40,356 nt of DNA from a virus: the IMG/VR virus record IMGVR_UViG_3300008470_000181, positions 1 to 40,356 of that record, one strand, 5' to 3'. Position 1 is the first letter of the stretch; each line of letters begins with the position of its first letter. Under the pieces are notes generated by a model. That model was not told the DNA's origin. It worked only from the letters and a program-made list of their open reading frames with translations, and did no database searches. Below are positions 1 through 9,299 of the stretch, piece by piece. The position numbers were made by a program, and so were the translations under genes.

Positions 1-3000
1 GAGTTCCCGCAATAAACTTTAATCCAGCTTTAACTAATGGGTTATTCTTGCCAAGAGTCTTTATGTATATGTGAGCATACTCATGTATAATAGAGTTTTG
101 AAAAGCACGAGAAGTATCAATTTCAATTCCTTTTTCAACTACCCTTGCTAATGCTTGAGGACCGTATTGAGATATTAATTTATCAACTTCAGTTACAGAT
201 ATATTAGGAAATATTTTTCTAAAATGTTTTTTTATCTTTTTGTAAAGTTTAGGATTTTGATATATTCTATCCTGAATAGTTGAATTAGTAAATTCCTTTT
301 GTTCCTTTATTTGCTCATCTGTATTTTTATCATTACTTATTTCATTCTTTCCTTTAACCTCACTAGCTGGTTGTGCTGGTTGAGTTTCTTCAATTTCAAC
401 TTCGTTCATAAAGTCATCAAAAGGCTTTTCTTTTGTATGGTCTTTAAAGTCTAAATCCATTGAAGTTTGAAGCGCCTTATCTACTGTTGATTCTTTTTTA
501 ACCGTATTAAGCTTTTCGTTTGTTAAAAAAGCATCTGTAAGTATATTTTTTAATTCTTCTTTACTTTTATCGCTAAGTTTGTTTATATCTCCTTTTAACC
601 AAGCCATGAATTTTTTAAACCATTTAAATGCTTCTCCTTTTTGCTTTAATGATTGTTCTCCTATAGCTTGTACTAAAGCTTCCTCACTCCCCCATTTAGC
701 TATAGCTTCCTGAACTAAAGAAGATTCTCTGTTCCAAGCAATATAATGATGTGCATATTCATGATAAATAGTATCATCTGACATTTTAGACTTGTCAAAC
801 AAAACAGACATGGCATCAATGTTGGCCTGACCTTTAATATTACCTTCCTTATCTTGCTGTAATAGTATTTCTTGTTTAGCTTTCTCTTGAGATAAGCCTA
901 CTTCATTCCAAGTGTTGCCATGTTCATCAGTAACTTCATTTACATCATATAATTTATTAAGTATATTAGCAACTCTATTAGTATAGAAAGCTTCAACAGG
1001 TTTAAGTTTTTCTAAACCTTGAGTTTTAAGATCTTGTTTTTGAGTTTTAAGACTTTGTTTTTTATTTTCAAGTCTTTGTAATTCTTTATCTGAATAATCT
1101 AAATCAAAACCGAATGGGGTTTCCTCTTTAAATATCTCTTTTTCTCTCTTTGCATCTAAAAATCCAAGTTCTTCATCTACCTCTCCTATCTTTTTATCAA
1201 TCCTTTTAATTTCATCAGCAACAGTCTGATGACCTTCTACTTTAGCAGCAGTATTACCTGTAGGAAATAATACTTTCTCATATCCTTTCTTAACACTATC
1301 TTGAACTATAGATTCAATAAAGAAATTAACCCAATTACCTTTCTTGTTTAATAGTTGTAAGAATTGATTATCATTTGTTTTTGTGCCAGATTGCCCATTT
1401 AGATAAGAATTTTTAGCTGCAATCATTTCACTACTTTCTATGGAGACACCATTTTTTGTGTAAAATTCAACTGGTTCATTTTGATTCTCATCTGACATGT
1501 ATTTAAGCTTAACACGACTTTCATAAGTAGCACCTTTAAACTTAAACCTATATTCTTCCACACCAAACATTACGTTTTCTTGCGTACCTATATTCAGTAT
1601 ATTAAGAGAATTTGTTAAATTTTTACTATCCCTACCTTTCTGAAATAAATCAGATTGAACTTCAAGTATTCTACGAGTTTTAGAATCAGTATTTCCAAAT
1701 ATACTATTTTCATCTTCTAAATAATTTTTAGCATCTTCTTTAGTAAGGTTCCCGTTTGGATTAGCTTTTATAAAAGCATCTATATCTTCATCTGTTATTT
1801 TTTCTTTAACATCTAATCTATCATCACTTCTAAACCATCCTATACCATTATCAGTACTAAATTGAGCATGTCCTTTAATGCCTGGCGTAATATCAGGTGT
1901 AGCTATTTCATTTTCTGCATAGTTAGTGCCACCCAGAACTGTTAGGTTAGAGTAATATTGAGTTGGTTTAAATTTAGGCTCAGGTATAAACATATTACCT
2001 TGTTCATCAAAATCAGGTTCTATCTGATTATCCTCTACATTAAATCCATGATCTATATGTCCAGCAGTATTAACCTCAACAACAAAACTATTATTAGCAG
2101 CCAAAGACGTTGTAAGCTCATCTAACGTAGGTTCAATTATTTCTCCTGTTTCAGGATTAGTAAAAACAAGATTATCATATACCTCTTGTATTAAACTTTT
2201 TTGTTCTTTAGGTATTTGTAATTCAGCTAGAATTTTATTTAAATCCCAACCATTCTTTTTACCTTTTTCAAATACTTGTTTAGCCTTATCAGAAGTAAGT
2301 ATTTTTACTGATTTTAATGAATAACCAACTTGATTTAATTCCTCCTGATTCATTACTATTTTACCATCGCCAACTTCAAAAGATTTTCCATCTTGTGTAA
2401 ACCCTATGGTAATATCAGGGTATAAAGCTTTCATTTGCTCAAGAGCAAGTTCTTGCGCTTTAGTTAATTTTACATCACTACTTTGTTCTTCAGTTATATC
2501 CGCTACATCTTCTATAGTTTGTTGATCACTTTCGATATTATCTAGTTTCTCTAATCGCCACTTTAAATTCTTAATCTTACGCTCAAGCTTAGGTTTCTTT
2601 TCTTTTATTTTTTCTAAAATCGGACTAGTGCCCTCTTTTATAGAATTATTAGTATTCTCTAAAGCTTCCTCTACCTCTGATAATTCTTTCTCAATAGAGC
2701 TTCTTTCAGCTTCTGACTTTATTTTTGTTGTACCCTTATCAACTCTCTTTCTGTTAGCTTCATCAACTTTAATAAGCACTTCATTCTCAATCCCAGGCAC
2801 AACCACTGAGATATCAGAAGGGTCTACTTTCACTTCAACTATGTCAGTGCTTAGTCCTTGCTTCCCTCTTTCAGATGCAATAAGCTCTGCAGTTTGTTTG
2901 TTTGTTGTAGCTGGGTTATGTCCATCTTGTATAGTTCCGCTTCTGTAAACAGTTATAGTTCCGTCATCATTACGGTCTAATTTATCTACTTCACTCTTTA

Positions 3001-5362
3001 CGAATGCTTTTCCTTCCTCTGTTTCTGCTTCTGCTATAAGGGCATCTTTTTTAGCCTTCGCTTTTTTACCCCCTCCAAGGTCAGTTTGCTTATATTCATC
3101 AACAGCTTTAGTGTAACTTTTAGGAGCTTCTATATCCTCTGTAACTTGTTGCTCACCTTCAGTAGGTGTCTCACCCACCTTCGTTTCAGGTGTAATTTCT
3201 TCTTTAACATCTTGTTTTGTTTCTTCATCTAACTTAACAGCAGCTAATTCAAGCTCTTTAATTGAAGATTTATGTTCTTCTTCAATCTTTTTTAAAGCTT
3301 CTTCTTTCTTAACTACATCTCCATCCTTTATGAACTGGTCTGTAACTTTAGCTATTTTTTCTTCTTTTACTTTTTCTAACTCTTGTATCTTAACTTTATT
3401 TTCAGCTTCAGTAAGTATTTCTGCAGGAGTTTTTGTTTTTGTAGAGCCCTTTTTGTTCTTCTTGGTTTCTCGTTTAGTTTTATCAGAAACATCATCTGTT
3501 ATATTCTTTAATTCTTTAGCAAACTCTTCTTCCTCTATCTCATTGTCAACTACTTTTTGAGCTAAAGCACTAAAACTTTTTAATCTATTTTCATATTTTG
3601 TTTTATTTTTTGTATAGGCTTCTTTATTCTCAACTATCTCAGACAAATCATTATTCATTGCATTAGATATTTCAGCACCCATTTTTCTATTTTTAGCATA
3701 AACGCCATATATAGCCTTTGGAAGATTTTCATCCTTACCAAAAGTATTGTCAATTTTTTCGTTAATTGTATTATGTAGATCTGATATTTGAAAAGCTTGA
3801 TATGATGCTACCCCATCTCTTAGATTAAGACCTCTTGTTGCATTAGCAAACTTAGTCATTTTATCAATGTTAACTTTTGCGTTATCTGCTGCTTTTTGAG
3901 TTATATCACCACTTTGAACCAATTCACTTAAAGAAGTTTGTAATTTTCCTAAATCCTTTTTACCGCCATCTTTTTTATCTACACTTGATTCTATGTAACC
4001 ATAAGCAGTTTCTTGCCTAACGCCACCAACTAAAGCTCTACCACCACCAAGACCACCACCAAGAATACCACCAATCATTCCACTAAACCAAGCATGCTTA
4101 AAAGTCCACCAGCCTTGTTCAGTATTAATGTTTATATCAGAGCCAAACTGACCTTTACCTTTTTCAGTACCTTCAGCAGCACCCATAGTATCATACATTT
4201 GCTTCATTCCTTCCTCAATATATGTTTGAGAAAATTCTTGACCAAACTCAATAGCTGCCCCTGTTGTTATAGGGATTTTCATTGCCCTTATTTTATTACC
4301 TAATCCCGAAACTACACGCTGTTGTAAAAGCATAGCATCATCTACATTTCTTATAGATATATTTTTTAATTCCTCCTTAAGTATTTTTTGAGAAGTTTTT
4401 TGAATAGCTCCTTTAGCAATTCCCTTTCCTATCCACTCTAAAGCCATTCCCTCAGTAGCAGAAACAACTCCCGCTATAGAAAGTGAAATACGTGCTGCAT
4501 CAGCAGGATTAATTTCATTTTGCCTTGCTTGTTTATATATCATAGGGTACATCATATTTGTACCCTGAATCCAATGACCCCATCTTTGAGCCCATTGACT
4601 TGTTTGTCCAACTCTTCCAACTACTCTTCCTGCTTTATTATATTTAATAGCCTTATTTACCATTCCTAGCTTACCAAGACCTTTAGCTACAGCTCCACCA
4701 CCAAGAAAAATACCACCAATAAACCCAAGACCATTACCAAGAGCAACTGTTACTTTACGGTCATAATCTCCTTTATAATAGTCATCACTTAATCTTGGCC
4801 TCAAAGTATCAACAAATCCAGACACAGTATTTACCCAATCTGTTTTCCAGTCCTCTTTCATTTCGTCTTTTGAATCTCCAAAAGCCATAGCAACAGTAGG
4901 GATTAAATTAGCCCAACCCTCTATAGTATTTAATACAATTGAATCATAAATACTTTCTGCAAAATCAGCTATATAACTTTGCGTATATTCTTTACGCTGC
5001 AGTTCATAGCCATCATCATACATGCCACTAGGTTGTGTAGGGTCTCTCCTTTCAGTAACATTACCTAGATTATTGAAAATTTCATTAACAGGCCTTCCCG
5101 TTTCTTCAGCATATTTTCTTACTACATCTCCCAAAGCATTTGACTCTAGGAGTCTTTTTGTATCTTTTGGGTCTAAATAGCTAGTACTCTCATATTCTCC
5201 TTGTGAATCTGAATACCTTTCTTTATCCGCAACAGGTCTAGCATATGAAGTAGATTTTTCTTTTTCAGAACTATTTGTTCTTGAGAAATCTTCAAGCCAA
5301 TCTTCTTGTTCTTTTTCAGAAAGATCCTCGAATAATATTTTTTTAACATCTTTATCTGGCAT
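1..5362 (-). CDS. Giant cargo-type polyvalent protein (3' end outside window)
   Basis: Open from an ATG at 5362 to the left edge (1787 codons, no stop at the ends I translated), so the C-terminus is missing. It lies last in the late module, where crAss-like phages keep huge virion-packaged proteins, and starts 10 nt after the preceding stop. Visible pieces: glycine-rich hydrophobic segments near residues 210-235 and 425-450; a long charged Lys/Glu region around 540-760; an ADP-ribosyltransferase-like segment with YRSG (R807), a Thr-Thr pair and ENEVLI (E859/E861); a segment resembling large-polyvalent-protein domains, with ILEVQSD at about 1232-1238 and a Gly/Pro-Thr-Gly strand near 1367; and two HEYAH motifs (H1534-H1538 at 749-763; H1760-H1764 at 71-85) typical of zinc metallopeptidases. 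I infer an injected or capsid-internal multidomain effector; each domain call is by eye. Confidence 0.8.
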   Translation of the reverse strand, partial: MPDKDVKKILFEDLSEKEQEDWLEDFSRTNSSEKEKSTSYARPVADKERYSDSQGEYESTSYLDPKDTKRLLESNALGDVVRKYAEETGRPVNEIFNNLGNVTERRDPTQPSGMYDDGYELQRKEYTQSYIADFAESIYDSIVLNTIEGWANLIPTVAMAFGDSKDEMKEDWKTDWVNTVSGFVDTLRPRLSDDYYKGDYDRKVTVALGNGLGFIGGIFLGGGAVAKGLGKLGMVNKAIKYNKAGRVVGRVGQTSQWAQRWGHWIQGTNMMYPMIYKQARQNEINPADAARISLSIAGVVSATEGMALEWIGKGIAKGAIQKTSQKILKEELKNISIRNVDDAMLLQQRVVSGLGNKIRAMKIPITTGAAIEFGQEFSQTYIEEGMKQMYDTMGAAEGTEKGKGQFGSDININTEQGWWTFKHAWFSGMIGGILGGGLGGGRALVGGVRQETAYGYIESSVDKKDGGKKDLGKLQTSLSELVQSGDITQKAADNAKVNIDKMTKFANATRGLNLRDGVASYQAFQISDLHNTINEKIDNTFGKDENLPKAIYGVYAKNRKMGAEISNAMNNDLSEIVENKEAYTKNKTKYENRLKSFSALAQKVVDNEIEEEEFAKELKNITDDVSDKTKRETKKNKKGSTKTKTPAEILTEAENKVKIQELEKVKEEKIAKVTDQFIKDGDVVKKEEALKKIEEEHKSSIKELELAAVKLDEETKQDVKEEITPETKVGETPTEGEQQVTEDIEAPKSYTKAVDEYKQTDLGGGKKAKAKKDALIAEAETEEGKAFVKSEVDKLDRNDDGTITVYRSGTIQDGHNPATTNKQTAELIASERGKQGLSTDIVEVKVDPSDISVVVPGIENEVLIKVDEANRKRVDKGTTKIKSEAERSSIEKELSEVEEALENTNNSIKEGTSPILEKIKEKKPKLERKIKNLKWRLEKLDNIESDQQTIEDVADITEEQSSDVKLTKAQELALEQMKALYPDITIGFTQDGKSFEVGDGKIVMNQEELNQVGYSLKSVKILTSDKAKQVFEKGKKNGWDLNKILAELQIPKEQKSLIQEVYDNLVFTNPETGEIIEPTLDELTTSLAANNSFVVEVNTAGHIDHGFNVEDNQIEPDFDEQGNMFIPEPKFKPTQYYSNLTVLGGTNYAENEIATPDITPGIKGHAQFSTDNGIGWFRSDDRLDVKEKITDEDIDAFIKANPNGNLTKEDAKNYLEDENSIFGNTDSKTRRILEVQSDLFQKGRDSKNLTNSLNILNIGTQENVMFGVEEYRFKFKGATYESRVKLKYMSDENQNEPVEFYTKNGVSIESSEMIAAKNSYLNGQSGTKTNDNQFLQLLNKKGNWVNFFIESIVQDSVKKGYEKVLFPTGNTAAKVEGHQTVADEIKRIDKKIGEVDEELGFLDAKREKEIFKEETPFGFDLDYSDKELQRLENKKQSLKTQKQDLKTQGLEKLKPVEAFYTNRVANILNKLYDVNEVTDEHGNTWNEVGLSQEKAKQEILLQQDKEGNIKGQANIDAMSVLFDKSKMSDDTIYHEYAHHYIAWNRESSLVQEAIAKWGSEEALVQAIGEQSLKQKGEAFKWFKKFMAWLKGDINKLSDKSKEELKNILTDAFLTNEKLNTVKKESTVDKALQTSMDLDFKDHTKEKPFDDFMNEVEIEETQPAQPASEVKGKNEISNDKNTDEQIKEQKEFTNSTIQDRIYQNPKLYKKIKKHFRKIFPNISVTEVDKLISQYGPQALARVVEKGIEIDTSRAFQNSIIHEYAHIYIKTLGKNNPLVKAGLKFIAGT

Positions 5363-5372
5363 GTAATTTTTT

Positions 5373-5912
5373 TTATTCGTAGTCTATATCATCAAAAGTA
5401 CCTTTTGCTTGGTCTATTAAAGCTTGGTCTAAACTAACTCCCTCCGGAAGATTCTCTTGAATAGACATTATATCTTGATAAGCTTGGAAATCACTTATTT
5501 CATCAGTTAAAGTCGGAGCATTCCAAAGATGGTCAGTTTTGACATTAATATAACTATCCATTTGAGTTTGAAAAGTAGCTTCATCAAGCTTATTTTGAAT
5601 AGGAATTAAAACTGTACCAGATGCATTTCCACTCCAATCTGTTTCCCAATTATCTGCATGTTTGTTTTTTATTGAAGTATAGGCCATTGTATTTTCAGTT
5701 GGTGAATATTCACTATTCCATGTTGGATCAGGAAGTGTTACATTAGCTTCTATAAATTTGTTTACCTTTCCAGTATTTTCATCCTTTCTTGCTACAATTT
5801 TATCGTAAGATATATCATAAGCTCCTTGAATTTCTATCATATCACCTGTAAATGGGTCTATTCCTTTTTTATTAAAGCTAGGCAAAGTCAGACTCCCATC
5901 TTTTTCTTTCAT
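5373..5912 (-). CDS. Cargo-type virion protein, possible C-terminal part of the upstream gene
   Basis: Unrecognised acidic protein of about 179 aa from the ATG at 5912 (a TTG lies at 5918). It contains FTGDMIEIQGAYDISYDK and ends in an acidic DDIDYE tail. The same frame is open upstream of the ATG to about 5980 and reads like protein (SAHQLGVKEIPFWQNVLQ), which suggests it was once continuous with the 320-aa gene at 5951-6913, now one frame away (-1). If the two were joined the product would be a little over 500 aa. It sits between cargo-type genes, so a virion role is inferred from position only. Confidence 0.6.
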   Translation of the reverse strand: MKEKDGSLTLPSFNKKGIDPFTGDMIEIQGAYDISYDKIVARKDENTGKVNKFIEANVTLPDPTWNSEYSPTENTMAYTSIKNKHADNWETDWSGNASGTVLIPIQNKLDEATFQTQMDSYINVKTDHLWNAPTLTDEISDFQAYQDIMSIQENLPEGVSLDQALIDQAKGTFDDIDYE

Positions 5913-5950
5913 TTGCAATACATTTTGCCAAAACGGAATCTCTTTAACAC

Positions 5951-6913
5951 CTAATTGATGTGCACTTCCTTCCTGTAAATTTTAATAGAAGTATTAACAT
6001 CATGAGTGACCATGGCTTTGTTTTTAAACCTATTAAATGCTGCAGTTTGTTCATCGTTTTTTAATGCTCGCCTTTTTAAAGATAATTCTTGCTGTTTTAA
6101 TTTAAGCTCATTAATATCTCCTGAGTTCCATCTCCAAGCATCTCCACCAGCTTTCTCCATATTACCATAACGCTTAGCTTGTTCTGTCGCGTATTCTTTA
6201 GAAGCTCCTTTACTAAGCATTTTTTCATAAACATTAGATTCAGTAACGTAATTATCTTTCTGATATTTATTACGAGGGTTTTTATACATTCTATTAAAGT
6301 CCTCAATACCCATATTTACTCTTGCTTCAGACCCACTATAGTTTATTTGTTTAATTTTTCCACTCTTATATAAATTATATTGGTCTTGGAAAGACATTTT
6401 TTTAGTTTCAGTTTGTTGATTACCTTCAGCATCAAGAATAGGATTGCCATTTGCATCTTGCATAGGAACAGTAACATCAACTAATTTATGACGTTGATTT
6501 CCTTTAGCATCTTGTTTAAGATAATTTTTAAGGTTAATTGAATTAACACCCGCTTGTTTAACTTCTTCAGATTGCATTACAGAAGTCTTATAATCATTAA
6601 GAGCAGTAATACCACCCGTACTCATATACTTTCTTAAATCTCCATTAGAATTTGCAATTCCTTTAACAATACTTTGACGAGCTCGTTTTTCAGCTTGAGC
6701 CACTCTCTCTTGATCTTCAGGAGTTGTTTTCAGGTTTTGCAACTCCTCCATGTATTTTGCAATGGAAGCTTCAGCTGCAGCAGATTGAGCAACTTTATTC
6801 TGTTGCCTTGCTTCCATTTTTTCCGCAGCCAACAAGTTCATTTGTTTGTCTTGTCGCTTTGTAGCCCAATCGTCTGTACCTCTTAAAGCGCTATATAAAC
6901 CCCAATCTGCCAT
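5951..6913 (-). CDS. Cargo-type virion protein, Lys/Gln-rich, possibly 3'-frameshifted
   Basis: 320 aa starting MADWGLYSALRGTDDWATKR. The sequence is hydrophilic and probably helical or coiled, rich in Lys, Gln, Glu and Ala (for example KQDKQMNLLAAEKMEARQQ), with no catalytic motif I recognise. It follows the 785-aa gene by 27 nt in the late operon. The last few residues (KIYRKEVHIN) look like out-of-frame sequence. One extra A in the AAAA run near 5980 would carry the frame on through LQEGSAHQLGVKEIP into the next gene. Function unknown; placement next to the tail-tip and giant proteins suggests an internal or ejected protein. Confidence 0.7.
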   Translation of the reverse strand: MADWGLYSALRGTDDWATKRQDKQMNLLAAEKMEARQQNKVAQSAAAEASIAKYMEELQNLKTTPEDQERVAQAEKRARQSIVKGIANSNGDLRKYMSTGGITALNDYKTSVMQSEEVKQAGVNSINLKNYLKQDAKGNQRHKLVDVTVPMQDANGNPILDAEGNQQTETKKMSFQDQYNLYKSGKIKQINYSGSEARVNMGIEDFNRMYKNPRNKYQKDNYVTESNVYEKMLSKGASKEYATEQAKRYGNMEKAGGDAWRWNSGDINELKLKQQELSLKRRALKNDEQTAAFNRFKNKAMVTHDVNTSIKIYRKEVHIN

Positions 6914-6940
6914 GTTGTAAATGTATTAAAAATTAATTAA

Positions 6941-9298
6941 TTATTGTTCCTTCTTTTTCGCTTTTAGAAATTTCAGATTCTCTCTAAGATTTTTAAGACT
7001 TTGGGTTTTCTTTTCACTATCTGGTTCACTTTCCCAACCTCTAATATCTTCTTCTAAGAAAGCAATAGGATTTTCTTGATATTTAGCTAAAGTTTCTGGA
7101 TTAGCACTTAACTCTCCCTCATAATCAGCTATCTTATCTTCAGAAGTTTGATCTTCACGAGATACTCTTTCTTCAGTAATAGGAACTTCATCAGCAACAG
7201 TTTCATCAGTTACTACCTCACTAGGAGTTACAACATCTTCGCTACCAGCCTCATCAATAAGGGCAGAGCCAGCTTTATATCCTGAATATATTCCTTCAGA
7301 TGCTAACCTTTCGCTAACTTGTTTTTTTCCAGCCTCATCTAAAGCATCAAAGCTTTCTTTATTTAAACCTAACCCTCTTAAACCTCCATCTATTTCCTCG
7401 TCAGTAGATTTCTTTTCATCTGGAATAGTTTTTCTAACATCAGCACCTTCATAAGTTCCATCCATTATAGACGATAACTTATTGTAAACATTCATTTTAC
7501 CATTATCATCATAAGTAGCAAGAACTTCTTCTGTAATCCCTAAAGTAGCCATTGCTTCTTCTTTTGATTGAGCCATTCTTTTTTGATATGTATCTTCATC
7601 AATTTCTCCACTATCTAATAACCCTTTAATTTCAGATACAGTTTTAAAACCTTCTGTAGCAGTAGGATCGCCTCCTAATGTAGTTCCTTGAGTTATACCG
7701 CCATATGTTTCCTGAAGTAATTTTTCATCATCTTCTATCACTCTTTCAGTAGTTTTTGTAGACTCAACCACTCTATCAGCATTAGCTAGTTCTTGGTCAA
7801 ACATAGACTCTTGCTTATCCCTATCAAGAGTTTTCATATACTCATACATTTGACTGCCCTTTCCGTAAGCTTTTTCATATTGCCTTCTTTCTCTCGCGTT
7901 TTTTGTAGCATCTTGAACTAAAGCAGCGCCAGCTTGTTTAGTCATCATCTTTTGTGTTAAATCATCTTGAAATATTTGACGATTAACTTGTTCATCAGAT
8001 AAAGCACCCCTGTTAAAGTCTGATTTATTTTGCCTACGTACACCCTCATCTCTTACAGCTAACTTACCATACTCATCATATAACTGTCCAGTAGCACGAC
8101 CAAGATTACCAAGAGCAACACCCGCAGAACCACCCGCGAATTTTCCAATATTCTTAACGTCATAACCATAACCTCTATCAGCCATATTTCTTGCGAAATC
8201 TTTTTCAGTATCAGTTAAGCCCATGTTTCTTCTTTGGGTTAACTCATCCATTGAAGTTTGAAACATTGAACCTCTTTCATATACAGGAACTTCTGTATTA
8301 GCTGCTATACCACCCATAACAGCCCTACCAGCATCAGTAATATTATCTACTAAATTCGTATTCTCTTGTTGGTCTGGAGCATAATCATGTACAAATTTAG
8401 GTCTGCTACTAAGATTATTTAATATGTCTTTATTGTCTTGTATTCTTCTTTCAATATCTTGACGAGACTCAGCTTTCTCAACAGTGCCTGTAGTAGTTTC
8501 AACAACCTCATCATCTAAATCTTGTATATTTATTGGGTTGTTACTACCCTCATCAATTCGATAACCACTTCCAGAACTACGACTGCTTGAACTACTACTA
8601 GAACTACTACTAGAGCTACGACCCGTAGGAGCTTCTGCCGTTGAATATTTTTTCAACTTTAAGTACTTACCAAATTCCGAAATTTTCATACCAATAGCAT
8701 CAGCTAAAGATTGTTTTTGAGTTTCAGGCATAGCATTAAATTCCTCTATAGTAGGCAAGCCTGCTTTTATATTTTCTACAGACTCCTGTTGCTTAATGTT
8801 ATTTTCTGAAGCTCTATCAGCATTAACTTTCTCTTGTTCAGACATTTCATAATCATTAGACGATACTCCACCAGATGAGTTTCTTCTCATTCCTTGTTCT
8901 GCAATCTCTTTTTCTTCTGAAGAAAGACCTCCCTTAAACAAACCGGGTCTACCAGCATCAGCTTTAGATAATGCGTCAATTATCGCCGGAGAAGCCTTTA
9001 CACCTGTTATTTTTTCTAATTGTGATGCAATATCTCCTTTATCTTTTTTATCTTTTTTAGCTACGTAATTTTTAGCTCTTAACCATTTCTCAATGTCTTT
9101 ATTAATTAGAGCATCACCTTCCGCTATTAAGTTTTCACCGGGCTCTACGTATTTAATTTTGCCAGATTTATCAGTATACCTACCTTCTCCAGTCGGCAAA
9201 CCGTTTTCATCTAATTTACCTTCCCATGTTCCACCATTGGTAAGTTTATGCGTACCATGTTTATTTACAAAATTCTTTTCTGATTCTTTATTTGCCAT
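6941..9298 (-). CDS. Large low-complexity cargo-type protein with poly-Ser tract
   Basis: 785 aa, mostly hydrophilic and probably largely disordered or coiled. Residues 20-50 contain a MORN-like motif (TWEGKLDENGLPTGEGRYT). In the first third a run of about a dozen serines (encoded near 8580-8615) separates an N-terminal region from a long Glu/Asp/Lys/Gln-rich body. The C-terminus is acidic (DETVADEVPITEERVSRED) and ends in a Lys-rich tail. It starts 2 nt before the preceding stop at 9300-9302. Position after the tail-tip gene fits an internal/ejected protein of crAss-like phages; there is no recognised enzymatic motif. Confidence 0.75.
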   Translation of the reverse strand: MANKESEKNFVNKHGTHKLTNGGTWEGKLDENGLPTGEGRYTDKSGKIKYVEPGENLIAEGDALINKDIEKWLRAKNYVAKKDKKDKGDIASQLEKITGVKASPAIIDALSKADAGRPGLFKGGLSSEEKEIAEQGMRRNSSGGVSSNDYEMSEQEKVNADRASENNIKQQESVENIKAGLPTIEEFNAMPETQKQSLADAIGMKISEFGKYLKLKKYSTAEAPTGRSSSSSSSSSSSSRSSGSGYRIDEGSNNPINIQDLDDEVVETTTGTVEKAESRQDIERRIQDNKDILNNLSSRPKFVHDYAPDQQENTNLVDNITDAGRAVMGGIAANTEVPVYERGSMFQTSMDELTQRRNMGLTDTEKDFARNMADRGYGYDVKNIGKFAGGSAGVALGNLGRATGQLYDEYGKLAVRDEGVRRQNKSDFNRGALSDEQVNRQIFQDDLTQKMMTKQAGAALVQDATKNARERRQYEKAYGKGSQMYEYMKTLDRDKQESMFDQELANADRVVESTKTTERVIEDDEKLLQETYGGITQGTTLGGDPTATEGFKTVSEIKGLLDSGEIDEDTYQKRMAQSKEEAMATLGITEEVLATYDDNGKMNVYNKLSSIMDGTYEGADVRKTIPDEKKSTDEEIDGGLRGLGLNKESFDALDEAGKKQVSERLASEGIYSGYKAGSALIDEAGSEDVVTPSEVVTDETVADEVPITEERVSREDQTSEDKIADYEGELSANPETLAKYQENPIAFLEEDIRGWESEPDSEKKTQSLKNLRENLKFLKAKKKEQ

Positions 9299-9299
9299 C

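Noticed and set aside
2628-4303. Plus-strand open frames (2628-2948, 3330-3560, 4094-4303)
   Set aside because: All lie opposite the giant minus-strand gene, are Ser/Phe/Leu-rich mirror images of its Lys/Glu-rich sequence, and have no leader or coupling.
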